DNA of 64,000 nt from Pyricularia pennisetigena (lineage: Eukaryota; Ascomycota; Sordariomycetes; Magnaporthales; Pyriculariaceae), in assembly GCF_004337985.1 (NCBI RefSeq), contig NW_021940918.1, positions 2,108,001-2,172,000 of the forward strand. The letters are read 5' to 3'. A model generated the notes under the pieces. It was not told the DNA's origin. It did no database searches and saw only the letters and a program-made list of their open reading frames with translations. The position numbers and the translations under genes are program-made. Shown here piece by piece: positions 11,541 through 25,000 of this stretch (its first letter is position 1; each line of letters opens with the position of its first letter).

Positions 11541-14500
11541 CTTGAAGATCTCTTCTACGTTTCTCTCGGCGTTGTTGGTATTTTCTGGGAGACTGGCTTA
11601 AACCGGATGCAAAGCGTAAACGAGCGCGTGCTCGGTCGCGTCACTGCCGCTGAAGCAGTTCGTCCGACGGGCGAGGAAGACTGCAATCGTGGGGGTCTCG
11701 TTTGTGAAATCGTGACCGGTCGGCCGCAAAGGGCGGGAGGAAGGCTTATCGGAATGTCGAAGCTCAATTAAGAGTGTTCGAAAATTTGGCGAATGCCAGA
11801 TGATCAAGCAGCGCGCGAGTATCGCCAACGGACAATGACAATAGTGGTCGATGCCGTCGTCGCCACCGGTCGATAGATCGCTCGGGAAAAGTCGATGGGC
11901 TCGGCAGAGCGGACGGCGGAAGGCGGAACGGCAGGGGGGCAGGGATACGAGGCGGCTGCTGATTGATGGGCTTGGATCTTCTCGTTTGTTTGTTCTAGAG
12001 GAGCGAAAAAGACTGGGTACGACAGCACGGGTCGTATTGGCGTAGCGAATGATGGCTTCTGGTGGGGTCGTCGAGCAACAATTTCAAGAGCGAGAGTAAC
12101 TATTATGGCGTAGCTCAATTCGTATTGAAGAAATACAAAACGACAGAGACGCAAAGAAACGAGTGATGTCTCTGCTGTATACCTAAAACGAGCGTTGATG
12201 TATTGAGAAACAAGCCAGCCCGCAGTTTATGCAGCGTCACTCCCGCCCGTCTGTTGCGGCTGGGTTGGTTTGAGTGTCACTCCCAGACCAAAACTTGGAG
12301 CGTTGCCAGGGAAGGGAGCGTCTTTGTGTGCCTGAACCAGGCCGGCACATAGCTGGCAATCATTCTTCCGGCCCACCAGCTTTGATTGGATTGGTCCAAT
12401 TTTAACAAGGTGGTGGGGGCCTGTGCGCTATGCGCTGCCTGCCAACATGAATTAAAACGCTGGCCTGGGGGAATTAAGCCTGAAATGGGTAAGTGACCCA
12501 GCGTTGGTTCAGGGCGTTTATGCCATCCCGTCTTTTGCGTTGATGGGTTGACCAGGCATGCTAGATGAAGCCAGCCGCACCAGACTTGGTGAAGTTTTTG
12601 TGGAGCAGCTTCTATTACTTACTTACCCCTTTATTCTCCTCGACATACATGCGGCGTGGTTTTGGAGGTTAGTCTGATGGTGATATTCAAACGACAATTT
12701 GGTGGCTAGACAGCTGCAAACACTTTACCGTTAAAATCGTGCCTTCGTTATTGTTGAGACTATAGATCTAAAATTGGACTACACTTTGCTAATTAATCTA
12801 CCTGTCGAGGAAATCGTCAAATTCCAAGGTACCACGACGCCCTGTCGGGGGTCTACGGGCTTTTGTCATTTACTAGCTAATTTCGCTGGCGCGACTCAAT
12901 TTGAACAAAATCCCATTACACTTAGGTGCATCTCATGGCCATTACACGTTGCCATGACGAGCAGAGTTTCTTCAAGAAAGGTACGCTTTTTGGACCTGGA
13001 GAATCGCTCATTACATGCAGGTCCGCATTTTCCAAGGACGTGCAGATTGGCTTTTACCATCATGACAAATAGCCCGAAGAGCCTCTTGAGCTTGTTGGCT
13101 GGGTCATGGATTTTGACTCTTTCACTGGAGTTAAGCATGGCATTATCTGCCTTCCTTTGTAATATGTGCACCGCGGGTTGTGTGGTGCAAGAATTGCAAT
13201 TGTCCTAGACATTCTGCTCGCATAGACTGCAAAGACTTCTCAGTCACATAAGTGGATCTACACACGGTAAACTAAGGTGTGATAGTCCAAGATACCTTAC
13301 TTCAGTCACGTGTCCTCGCATTCATGTGATCGATGAACGGTATATCTGTTGACTATCAGCTCCAGTCGCGGTCTTGTCAAGGTGGCTGGTAAGCCACCCC
13401 TGCAAGTGATATATGTGAAGAAGGCTGGACGAGTTGTGTGGCACCAGTTGTCTTGGAAAAAGATGGGCGGGTGGGGAGAGCTCTATGGTAGGTAAAGGCT
13501 ACATATTTCCGAACGTCTTCCGGATGAAAACGTCCGATCTATGCTGTGTGCGCTGTCGTGTAGCTTTGTGTCTATTTGATTCTTTTGCTTGTTCTACAGT
13601 TTCCCCGCTTTGCTGATATCTATCCGTTGGTGATGCAAGAGGCCGCAGGGGATCGATTGATTGATTGCTAGGGATCGGTAGGGATGGTGGTGGCAATGGG
13701 ATGATTGATGGTTGGACAGAAAAAACAAAAGATATTTCATTCAGATTGATCAATGCATACACTCGCTTATATTGGGAAGGGGGGCATATTATATCTGCAA
13801 GCTGCAAGTATAAAAGAGAAGCGAGCAACTTTGTCGCGAAATTTTGCTTCATATGCCTTGAAAAGTGTGTGTCGTCGTCATTTTGACTAGCAAGCTCGCA
13901 CTATCGGTGAAGGCACCAACAATGGATGCGTGAAGAATGCCGTCCTGCTGCATGATTGGTTTCCCCACGTCCAGCCCCAAATGCGTGCAACCCAACAACG
14001 GCCGGACCATTGCAAGCTATCCTGCATGACCCCGTCATAGGCAAACATGAATGAGGTAAGGGTAGCTTGCTGATCGACAAACCCTTCTCTCCCTAGCTGG
14101 ATTCCTATGCGGCATTCAGTCTAGACCGGCTTTTGATCGCGGCGATCAATCATGTTTGTCGCTGCGATAACGTGTATTCCTCCAACATGATTCTGCACCA
14201 CACCACCAAGAAATTCCTTGGCATCAACCCAAGCAACCGTCCTTCATGCAGGCAGGCTTGCCTTAGCTTGCTGTTAGTCACTTCGTGTCGTCACCATCTT
14301 CCAACCCACACAGATGCATCAAGGGTCTCTGCGAGACGAGATATGCCTTTTTTGCACACCGTTGTTTGGATCTGCTGATGGATTTTTTTTTTCTTGATAA
14401 GAGAAGGAGGTGTAGGAGGGTGTCTGTTGCCTTTTTTGACGCGAACGGTGGCTGTGCCCTTCCCTCCTTTGCACTCAGTAGAATAAATAATACATCGTCC

Positions 14501-14832
14501 GACGTGCCACTTCCTTCCGGCATTTCTGGATAGCCTACCATCATTGTACTTGCTGTCAGACATGACTTGCATGTAGGATTGTGCCGCCTACGTCGTCATT
14601 TCTACCTCACCTTTGATAGGCCTGCTGGTTCAACTTTTTTTTATTAGTACTTTTTTTTTTCTTGCATGTTCTGATCATATACCACGTCTAGAACCTTTGT
14701 CAAACGACGAATTTTCTTCCCATCGAGGCACATATATACCATAACAAATTGACTAGTCTAGTCCATCACAGAAAAAGTTCTTCCCAAGACATATATAACA
14801 AAGACTGCCGTGATAGCTAGGAACTCGGCGCA
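11541..14832. other. Long intergenic region; no gene supported
   Basis: About 3.3 kb lies between the divergent starts of CHS7 (-) and the MATE gene (+), so both promoters are here. Open frames such as 12774-13208 plus and 13499-13852 minus have no recognisable domain and are not called. T-rich runs near 14636-14660 lie about 180 bases before the MATE start codon, as often seen in fungal promoters. Confidence 0.55.
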
Positions 14833-17324
14833 ATGTCCAGGACGAGAAACGACAGTGTAAACCCTGAAAACGAGCCGGGTGACCGTAGGACCTCGGTTCT
14901 CTCCATGTTCTCGTTCCGAGAGCGACATGGATCTATCTTAAGCGGTATTACCGACATCATACCTGAGAACCTGCCTCTTCCGTCCTCGTTTGTACCGACT
15001 GCACCTATCGTCCAAGAGATTCTCAGGAGAGACATAGCCGAGTGCTCGGAAGCAGACCACGACAATGAAGACGATGAAGATGACCAAGCTCACGAGCATC
15101 GCAGTGGAAGCATCAGCCATAGCCAAACGCCACCCCGTGATATTGATGCCGGCCCAAGCCATCATCATGCCCCAACCACATCCTCAGATGCCAAACTGGC
15201 TTTCCACCCTAACGGGGTTGCCTATGGCCTCTCGGGCTTCTCGGCCGTCTCGATCCAAGGCGTCGACCGTCCTGTCCCGAACCCACAGGAGCTGCAACAG
15301 TCTCTGGCTGCCGAGGTAGACCTTCTCCGAGACAACGACCTGATCCCCGCACGCTCTTCAGGGCAGCGGCGTCGAAGCAGCGCCACCTTCTCCGGACGCA
15401 TGTACCGCCGCTTCCTGAGCACCCGGGTCCGCGACCACGACCAGCCTATCGACATGTTCTCCTCCGACGTCTTCCGATCATCCAGCCAGTCGGTCCCCCC
15501 GGACGAGCGGGCACCGCTGCTCACCCGCCCCCGCCGCCGCCGACCCAGCACCGACACGGAGGAGACGCTAGGCGAGAGCGACGGCGACTCGGAGGCGGTC
15601 AGCGACAGCGAGGATGAGTCGGTCCCGACGCCGCCGGCGGAGCAAGTGCACCAGAAGTGGGACTCTGCAGTTGCTGCGCAGATACTCCGCACGACGTGGC
15701 AGCGCGAGGCCAAGACGCTGGTGCAGTACTCTGCGCCGCTGATCGTCACGTTCCTGCTCCACTACTCGGTGACGGTAGCGAGTGTGCTCACGGTCGGGCG
15801 CCTGGGCATGCTGGAGCTGGCGGCGGTCAACCTAGCGACCATGACGGCGTCCATCACGTGCTACGTCCCCGTCCAGGGGCTGGCGACGTGCCTGGACACG
15901 CTCTGCGCGCAGGCATACGGGTCCGGGCACAAGCACCTCGTCGGCCTCCAGGCGCAGCGCATGACGTGGTTCCTGTGGATGCTCATGGTGCCCATCGCCG
16001 TCCTGTGGTGGTTTTCGGGCCCCATCCTGGAGAAGCTGGTCCCCGGCGAGGAGACGGCCGGCCTGTCGTCGCTGTACCTGAGGGTGCTCATCCTCGGCAT
16101 GCCGGGCGTTGCGGCCCTCGAGTCGGGCAAGAGGTTCGTCCAGGCCCAGGGCCTGTTCCACGCAACGACCTACGTGCTGCTCATCACGGCGCCGCTGAGC
16201 TTTTTCCTGAACTGGCTGTTTGTCTTTAGATTTGGCTGGGGTTTCGCTGGGTCTGCCAGTGCCATGGCCATTGTACAGAACCTGATCCCGATCCTGCTGG
16301 TGTTTTATGTTGTCTTTTTTGAGGGGAGAGAGTGCTGGAGTGGGTTCTCGTGGAAAGCTTTCAAGAACTGGGGTAAGTTTTCTTTCTTCTGCTGGTTCCA
16401 CGAGACAGAGGGAGGCTAACGCGACTGCGTCGTCTTAGGTCCCATGATAAAGCTAGCACTCCCCGGCATGATTATGATTGAAGCACAGTTCTCGGTCCTT
16501 GAGATCCTCACCATCGCCGCGGGTCAACTTGGAACCGCTCATCTCGCCGCTCAGAGTGTCTTGGTTACAGTTACCTCGACATCGTTTAATATTCCTTTTC
16601 CATTGGCCATTGCAACATCCACACGGGTTGCAAACCTCATCGGAGCAAACCTCGGCGATGCTGCTAGGACGACGACAAAAGTGGTATGTGGTGATGAATT
16701 TCTTCGAGCTGATTTTCTTGTTTGAGTGTCTGTCAATACTAACAATGGACATGTTCAACTCAAAAAAGGCTATTTTTGCTGCACTTGCAGTCGGCGTCTT
16801 CAACATGATCATGCTCATTGCACTCCGCCGAGTCTTGCCCGCCGTGTTCACAGACGACGAGAGGGTGATCGACATTGCTTCCAAAACCATGATCGTCTGC
16901 GGAATAATGCAAATCTTTGATGCCCTGGCTGCCGTGTCACACGGCATTCTCAGGGGCGTGGGCCGGCAGGCCATCGGAGGCTACGCGAACTTGTTTTCGT
17001 ACTACTTTGTGGCCCTTCCGGTCTCGCTCTCGACCGCATTTGCGTTGGGCTGGAAGCTGAGTGGTCTGTGGGCCGGCTTGGTCTCTGGGCTTGCAGTGTA
17101 AGTCTGCCGTTTTTGATGAGCTGATGATATATCGGGTTGCCGAACCTCACAAGGAAATCTGCTGACCCGGGTGTATTTGTTTTAGCGTGTCTGCCCTCGA
17201 GCTGTTGTACCTGTACAACTCGGACTGGGAGAGTGCCATTGCCCAGGCCGCGGCCAGGATGCGTTCGGAGGAGGTCGAGATCGTTGAGCCAAAGGCCGCA
17301 GGGACTTTGGGGCCGAACCAGTGA
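14833..17324 (+). CDS. MATE-family multidrug/metabolite efflux transporter
   Basis: This is a multidrug and toxic compound extrusion transporter, a secondary antiporter expected in the vacuolar or plasma membrane. Four exons fit (14833-16372, 16439-16683, 16769-17097, 17186-17324), giving 750 residues. The first 285 or so residues are an acidic, Ser/Arg-rich cytosolic extension, longer than in the bacterial proteins but common in fungi. The MatE domains start near residue 293 (LVQYSAPLIVTFLLHYSV) with VGRLGMLELAAVNLATMT and CYVPVQGLATCLDTLCAQAYG, the signature of the first repeat. The second repeat begins after intron 1 (GPMIKLALPGMIMIEA) and includes AAQSVLVTVTSTSFNIPF. About 12 membrane segments are visible. 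The last exon encodes a short charged tail ending LGPNQ. The substrate cannot be told from sequence. Confidence 0.93.
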
Positions 17325-17758
17325 CCCATGACTTTTTGAGCTGCTTGCATATTAAAAGCCGAGAGATGGGCCTTTTTTCAGCTGATTAGCATGTATTTCT
17401 GTTTCACTGTCTTGTTGTTCTTAGCGATAAATTTTCGTGATTTGCTGTTTGTTTGTTTTTTTTGTTGGGTTTGCTCATTATTTGCATGGTCAAAATGGTC
17501 TACAGTGGGTGACCCAGAAGTGGACATGCCCCTAAAGTGGACAGCCTCCCGAAAAACTGCCATGAAAACAACGAACATGCAATTAATCGTTTTTCCGCAG
17601 TAAATCGCAATAAAACCTATATCTATTAATTCGCAAAAAGCTCCTCTACATTATAATCCAAAAATAAAACCGTAAATCCCTGGTCCTAATCCTAATTTCG
17701 GTATTATTACCGGATTTTAACCTCCATGGCCGCCCTTTTTTAATCCAGGCCGTAAACT
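17325..17758. other. Transition from gene-rich DNA to AT-rich repeats
   Basis: The first 200 bases hold the 3' end of the MATE gene. From about 17,590 onward the sequence becomes strongly AT-rich and TpA-rich, marking the left border of the RIP-affected block. No gene is seen. Confidence 0.7.
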
Positions 17759-18255
17759 AGTCTCAGGGCTCATCCCTGAAGCCCAGAGCTCCACAATTGA
17801 GCGTGGCTCAATTGCGGCTTTGCAATGTACCTGTGGGTCCATCCAAAAAACGCTCTGGTTCAGGTCTGAGGACAACTTGTCGATTTTCGCCGTTTATGGC
17901 GGTATTTTTGTAGTCTCAGGGCTCATCCCTGAAGCCCAAAGCTCCACAATTGATCCACTCCGTTCGCTTCGCTCCACTTCGTGGCTCAATTGCGGTTTTG
18001 CAATGTACCTGTGGGTCCATCCAAAAAACGCTTTGGTTTAGGTCTGAGGACAATTTGTCGATTTTCGCCGTTTATAGCGGTATTTTTGGCCTTTTTGCGA
18101 CCGACACTCCTTTATTATTCCATAACCACGCAAAATATCGAAAAAAAAAACATCGTTAAAAATAGGAATTGGTAAACCTTTTTTATTAATTTAAAATTTT
18201 TTGCACCCGGTACGCCAATTAAAAATTGGATATAACCCGCTTTTTATCCGTTTAT
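17759..18255 (+). repeat. Tandem/dispersed repeat array, left copy
   Basis: A unit beginning AGTCTCAGGGCTCATCCCTG occurs at 17759 and again at 17912, a period of about 153 bases. Each ends in a segment ending CCGTTTATRGCGGTA. The unit contains a small hairpin (TCAGGG-CTCAT-CCCTGA). The second copy continues into a further 180-base segment (gcgaccgacactcc ... gcacccggtacgcc). Copies of that segment occur at 31,711-31,905 and near 63,780-63,955 in the same orientation. Confidence 0.85.
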
Positions 18256-18280
18256 GGCGGTATCCTTATTATTAACCCAA

Positions 18281-18650
18281 AAATACCATCGATACCCATT
18301 TCGTATTTTAATAATAACAATTATAATCCGTTAAAATTTATATGTAAAAAATCGCAAAAGCGAAAGGAATTTTCACATATAAATTTTAATCCAAATATCG
18401 CAAAAATATTTATTTTACAATCCGTATAAGGTAAATTTTATTTAATATATTATACGTCCACTTATAAATACCATCGATACCCATTTCGCATTTTACTAAT
18501 AACGATTATAATCCGTTAAAATTTATATAAAAAAAATCGTAAAAACGAAAAAAATTTTTACATATAAATTTTAATATAAATAACGCAAAACCACTAATTT
18601 TACAATCCGTATAAAATATATATTATATAATACGTTATACATCCACCCAT
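18281..18650 (+). repeat. Two direct 185-base repeats
   Basis: Segments starting at 18281 and 18466 both open with AAATACCATCGATACCCATT. They stay alignable for 185 bases, with differences mostly of the C/T and G/A kind. They lie just outside the helicase gene and may be subterminal repeats of the large element. Confidence 0.8.
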
Positions 18651-18899
18651 TAAAAAAAACCATTATTTCCGCAAATTTTTATATATTTGTATTAAATTAT
18701 ATATATATAATATCCGGAAATACGCCTATATATATTTCGCTTTCCCACCAAATCGACGCAATTTTTCGCGGTCCCAATCCCGTATACGCGGCGGTAAATA
18801 TTTCCTCCGACGTATATATTTTCCCGGAATTATACGCTAAAACCAAAATTTTTGGTAATTTAAACCTATAATATAAATTCGTTTCCTCAGCTGCTATAT

Positions 18900-20790
18900 A
18901 GCTTTTAAACCTCCACAAACCCCCTAATACTCCTGCACGAATCCCATATTATAACCAAATATAATATATATACCGGGTTTTATATAATATAAAAAATATT
19001 ATTTTGCTGGTAAAAACCGGGTACGGGAAAAATATAATATTGCAAACTATTTCGGTAATTCGCAATAATATTATTATTATCCAAATAATCCCATTAAACA
19101 AATTAAAGCAAAAACAATTACGCAATATACAACGTTATCCCGCCGCGAACCCCAAATTAATCGATTAATCCATTTTAAACGTAAATATAAATATGCGGTT
19201 TTTATTACTAAAATTAATTTTATTTAATATAACCTTTTTTGGAACCCGCAAACCGTTTGTAAATATACGTACATTTTTTTAAACCCGGAATAAACCACCA
19301 ATTACCGATTTTTTAAACTTTTTCGAAACCCTATATTCCACCAACGTATCGTTTTATTTATTATTAATAAATTTTACATAATTTTACAATAGAAAGATTT
19401 TAGGGAATCGTTTTTTATATTGCGTTTAATCCGGGTAATTATACCAGCAAACGTATTTATATTCGGGTATACCGTAATTTTTACAGCAAAAATTGAAATT
19501 TACGTTTTCGACTAATTATATTATAAAAAAACAGTACGTTTCGTTAAAACGCCTTTCAACCGACCCGAAATTACGATTATAATATAATATTTAAAACGCA
19601 AAACCTTTATTAACAATTACCGGCGCCTCCTATTTTTAATAAAAAATGTTATATTATTATCCGCCACCCGTATTTTTAAAATTATTATATATATGGACGC
19701 CAAAAACCGTATTATCCAAATACGCCAATTCCTAATAAAAAATTTCGTATTTAAAAAATTTATTAAACGAAACGCAACCGATATAATTATCCGGTACGAT
19801 GCATTTATACCTAAAATCGACAAAATTAAAATTTACGCAAAATTTTCCAAACCGGATTTTAAAATTCGCATTATATTTTCCATTTTATTTTTGGGTATAG
19901 GTATGGATATACCTAATATGGAACGTATAATATAATACGGCGCGTTAATATTAAACGACCCCGTAAACCTGTGGTAAAAATTCGGACGAACCGTACGCGG
20001 GCCCAACCGTAAAAAAACCGCATATTTTTTTGCGCCTTATTGGTATTTCGATACGCAGGGGTTTATCGCTAAATATAAATTAACTAAACCAAAATTATTA
20101 ACCAAATTAACCAAATAACCCGTAATATTACGAAAAAACGCTAAAAATTCACAAATTACCCATTTAAACTTTTTAACGTATTTATAAACGCGGTTATTCC
20201 CTATTAACCTTCCACGTATCGCTAAATTTAATTTAAACGACAATAACCGGGCAAAAACGTCGGAATTACCACAAACCGGCCTTTTGGGTATATTTAAACC
20301 ACGCGTTCCGCCCTATTAAACGTAATAAAAAATAATAAATAGGAAAAAATTAAAAAAGGAGGCGCCAAATATGCAAACCTTCGCTAACGCTAAATATTTT
20401 CGACGAATTATATTGGATTTTATACAGGAAACGAATTTATTTTTTACAATAAACTAACCTGAAAATTATTATAACGCCTGCGTCCACCAAATTGGAGTTT
20501 TACCCGCATTACCCCCTAAAAAATAACTAATTAAAATACCCAGGAAAAATTCCAAAAAAGGTTATATATTTAAACAATTGGACAAATGGGGTACCCATTT
20601 TGCAATAATTATTTTTTACCTAAACCCGCGGCGGTTATACGATTTATTATCCCAGCTAATGTTACCCAAACCAGTAATTTTTAATATCGTTAAAAAGTTC
20701 GTCCATTCCTATAACCGGGAATGGACGAAAAACGATTTATTGGAAAATATTCCAAATTTACAATTAATTAAATGGTTTAAATAATATAGC
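18900..20790 (+). pseudogene. RecQ-like DEAD-box helicase, RIP-degraded
   Basis: Translated pieces on the plus strand show helicase motifs in order. A Walker A-like LVKTGYGKN lies at about 19006-19032, followed by the typical fungal IIPLNKL. An SAT-like motif lies just before 19693. Motifs V and VI are in the frame starting at 19693, which reads GIGMDIPNMERII, then a stop, YGALILNDPVNLW, a stop, and KFGRTVRGPNRKKTAYFFAPYW. Stops are TAA or TAG where glutamines are expected. Further conserved-looking sequence runs to at least 20784 (ENIPNLQLIKWFK). The protein type is the large fungal RecQ-like family that includes telomere-linked helicases, but no telomere repeat is seen here. Exact ends and introns cannot be fixed. 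It would act as a 3'-5' DNA helicase if intact. Confidence 0.8.
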
Positions 20791-22000
20791 GATTATTTCG
20801 TTGTTTAATTCCCAATAATATACGAAAATGGGATACGAAATTACGCCTCCTATTTATACAAATAATAAAAAAAAAGGCGGCGGAATTAAAACACGGTAAC
20901 ACTTTAGGAAACGATAAATATAATTAACAATTATTCGGGAAAATAAATTAATAAACGCCGACGAACGAATTAAACGGTATTATAACCATAAATTAAAATG
21001 CTGGTTAACGTTAACGGTTGCAAAAATATCTAATATAGGAACGCCTATAAATTTATAATTTAAAAACTAAAAGGCGAATGAGGTTAAATTTTAATTAAAT
21101 TAAATAACGTACCCTGGATTATAAAAAGGTCGAACGATAAAAAAAGCGACGCCGAATTGGATTAACCAGGGGGGGAAGATTAAATAGCGTAAAATATATA
21201 ATTATTAAATACCAAAATCCCCAATTAACGGCTTAAATAAAACGACCAAATACTGGATAATAACAATTATTATATAAATTAAAAACCTGGATTATATATA
21301 AGCTGGTACGGCGTAACGGCGCCCCGATTAAAAATAAAAGGGTTCGATATTGCGAATTGTAACAATTATTACGGTTAAATTCCGGAAATTTTGGCGTTTC
21401 CATTTTAATTTTATTTTATTAGCAAAAAACCCTATACGTAAACCCAGCTATAAATACCTTTTTTTTATTTTTATTAGCTTTTTTTTTTTTTTTACAATAA
21501 AAACCTTTTTCCCAACCGCCAAATTCTTTTTATAACGATTAATAAAAAATTGTAACAATTAAACCAACGTTTAATTTTTAATTAATAAACGTAATAATTA
21601 TTATAATCGCAAAATTGCTTTAGCAAATACTGCAAACATATTCGTTAGGAAACCTAATTAAAATATTTTTAATTGGACAAAACTGTTTATATTTTACCCA
21701 CCCAAACAGGCATTAACCCAGTCGTAACGAGGGTAAATTATAATTAACGCTTTTGCATCGCAAAAATACCCCCCACCCGGTTAGGTCCGGGGCAGTTTAA
21801 CTAACCTTATTATAATAATAATTACAATAATTGCTTTAATTCGCCAAAAACCGTAATAATTATTACAATTACGTTCCTTTATTACCATAATTCCCAAAAA
21901 ACGCCAAAAAGGCCAAACCTCCGCCCAAACCACCACCAAATTTACGTTGGAACATATACCCAATAATATTAAATTATTTACCAATTTAATAACCATATTA
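20791..22000. other. Decayed spacer between two helicase genes
   Basis: The first part may be the tail of the RecQ-like gene. No family could be assigned to the rest. It contains copies of a TTGTAACAATTATTAC-like motif near 21356 and 21546. AT content is very high. Confidence 0.5.
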
Positions 22001-22009
22001 TAAAAAAAA

Positions 22010-25000
22010 GCGCGGATAAAAAAAATAAACCAATATTTTAAAAATTTGGAAAATTACGACGCGGATACTGCAATTGTTTTGGAATTAAATTTTGCTCGGT
22101 TGGACCGTTTTACATTATAAGGTTATTTGGATGCAACCGGAATCCCCCTAAATTTTCCCCCCATTCCTAATAATAATAATAATAATTAAAATAATGTTAA
22201 TATAAATTCCGGCGATAATAAATTTACCCCCGCCCCCGTCGATAAAAATGGAAATAATACCGATATGGACGCCGGCGATAACGAATTTACCCCCGCCCCC
22301 GTCGATTATAATAACGACGATATTTATATAAGCGAAAACGATAATTAATTTACCCCCGCGTCCGCCAATAAAAACGATAATAATATTAATATAAATAATA
22401 ATTATAACAAACCTGCCCCGGATTTGGACAACCGCCAATTGCAAATTCCCTTGGTATTTTTTAAATTATTTACCAACGCATTATCCCCGCCACCAAAAAA
22501 CCCCAAAAACCGGCCCCTTATACCATAACCGGAAATTATTATTAACCCAGTACCCGCGCCATTAAATAAGCCGCCCGTACCCCGTATATATAAAACCACC
22601 ACCGTTCGGTTAATTAAAACCAACCTTATTTCGGTATTGCGGACGCAACCCAAATTTAATTCGACGCCAAATAATGGATTAATAAATTTCGTATAACCCG
22701 AATATTATTTCCTATCGTACAAAAATACGGATTTCCTAAATCGTTTGCCCGTCCCGTTATAAAAAGATTTTCAATTGGGTAAAAACCAATCCGTATCGGC
22801 GATAACTATTACAATTTAACGCAGGGCAGGGAATACGAATATTGCCAAAATAATTCGCATTATACCCTATTTGGGTTATATTAACTGCCTTAAAATTAAT
22901 AATAATATTAACCCGCCCGTTTGGTTCGGTCGCGGAAATAATATTTTCCGTAACACGAACGAAACCCTAATCGTTTAAACCTTTAAACGCTTTTAATCCG
23001 CTATTGGCGTCGCCGCAGTAAAAGCACGCGTTAATAACCAGATTTTAGCATACCATTTTAACAGTAATTCGTCGAATATAAACGAGGTAATGGTTATATT
23101 TAGCTACGAAACGATAAATATTTTAATATAATATATTAATATAATAGGTTAATATTTCCTTTTATTGGATTGCGATAATTGTTACAATTTTTACACTAAT
23201 ATATCCTGCTATTTACTATATTGTAACAGCTGTTACAATTTTTTGCGGTAATACCAAATAATTACTGCTACAATATAATAACTGTTATAATTTGGTTTTT
23301 ACCCTTTTATATATTTTGGGATAACGGGTACAATTTTAATTATTGGTTAATTTATTTTTAATCGCCGACATATTCGGTTTTTTAATTTATTGTAAAACAA
23401 ATAATCCCGGTAAATAAATTAAAGGTAATAAAATGCCCGTTTGGCAAAAGACCTTGGCCTCCGTACCGGATATATTTAACGACAGGGGTATTAAACCCAT
23501 TTTTAATAATTTGGCAAATCGGCGTCGCTTACCCTTTATCCCCCCCTTTATCCGCTAAAGCGACATTAACCTCCCCGGGCTAAAAATATTCGCAAACAAA
23601 TTTAAACCGGTTATAATTCCCACAATCCTCGCCACGATATTAATTTATTTGCGGATAATAACCACCGGACCTAATTTTAAAAACGGCGATTTAAAATTTA
23701 AAACCGCTAACCCTGGACCATATATATATAACGGTTATTATATCGACGATTAATTTAAGGTTTACTACCATTTCCTTTATTTTGTTTTTCGCCGGTAGGG
23801 AAAAATCGTTATTAAAAGCAAAAAAAATCCTAACGATTTTAATGGAAATTACCGCAACCCTTTTAAATTTAATATCGAACAATCCTCCACCCTATTTATT
23901 ATCGCCGATTATGCAATTATCGCCGATAACGTTATCGTTTTAAACAATTTACATTTAATGCAATTTTAATATTGTTTAATTACCCGTTCGCGAACCGACC
24001 AAGTTATCGACGTCGCCAATTTATTTAGTTTTAACCGCGTCTATTATAATAGGACGATAATAATGTTCGTTATCGATACCTGGTCCCGTTTTAAACCTAT
24101 TAAGGTCGGACGGTTGAAAAAAAAAAAAAAAACGTGCAAATTAAATTTAAATGCACCCATTGGATTTATTAATATTTAAAAATATTTTCAACAATTTGTA
24201 CGACGAAGGGCGGTTTTATCGTCCCATTTTTACCAAACCTAAAACAAAAATTACCGAATTTTATCCCAAATTTTTTGGCGACGACCAACAAAACGATTTC
24301 CTCAATTTTATACAAACCCAATCCACTATCGCCGATCGATTTGCTAATATGGACCGCGTAAAAAAGGAAATTTTCGAGGACGCCCGCGAAAAAATCCTAA
24401 CGGCTTTTTTGGTATATTATACGCAATTTTTTATTTTGACCAAAAATTATCCCTGGACTGGTTATCTCTTTAATTCGGACGCGATTTAGGCTATTATAAA
24501 AAAGTTGCGCTTTTTTCAAAACACCTTACCTGTCGACGGTTTAAATACCGATAACAAAATCGGTTTCAAATACAAAAAAATCAAAGGCAAATACTTTTAA
24601 TTTAACTGGGATATACCTAATGCTCCTTTTGGTCGCCATTAATTACCCCATTAACTGGCTGGTAAATTATATATACATTATCCCTAATAATTGTAATTGT
24701 CGTTACAATTTTACCCCTATTTTTATAATTATTGTTATAATCCTGCCCCTATTTTTGTGACTATTATTACAATCTTTGTTTTTGCTAAATTAACTTTTTT
24801 TTCGGTTTAAATGCCCACACCCTATTAAAATTGGAGCAGTTAACTTTTAAAAATTGGTTATTAACCAACGAAATAAGCACAAAAAAAACGATTATTTATT
24901 TTACGGCGATTTATATATGGTATATCCGTTACCAATACGACCGATTTATCTAAAATACCGACGGATGTTTTCCCACTTTGATTTTCGTCCCGGCCAGCCT

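Noticed and set aside
12774..13208. 144-aa plus-strand frame between CHS7 and MATE
   Set aside because: No family resemblance and no splice or start support; overlapping minus frame is equally open.
15222..16401. Long minus-strand and alternate-frame ORFs inside the MATE exon
   Set aside because: They mirror GC3-rich codons of the transporter gene and match no family.
22148..22444. 98-aa Ile/Gly-rich minus-strand repeat protein
   Set aside because: It is the antisense of the FTPAPVD repeat region of the SNF2-like gene.
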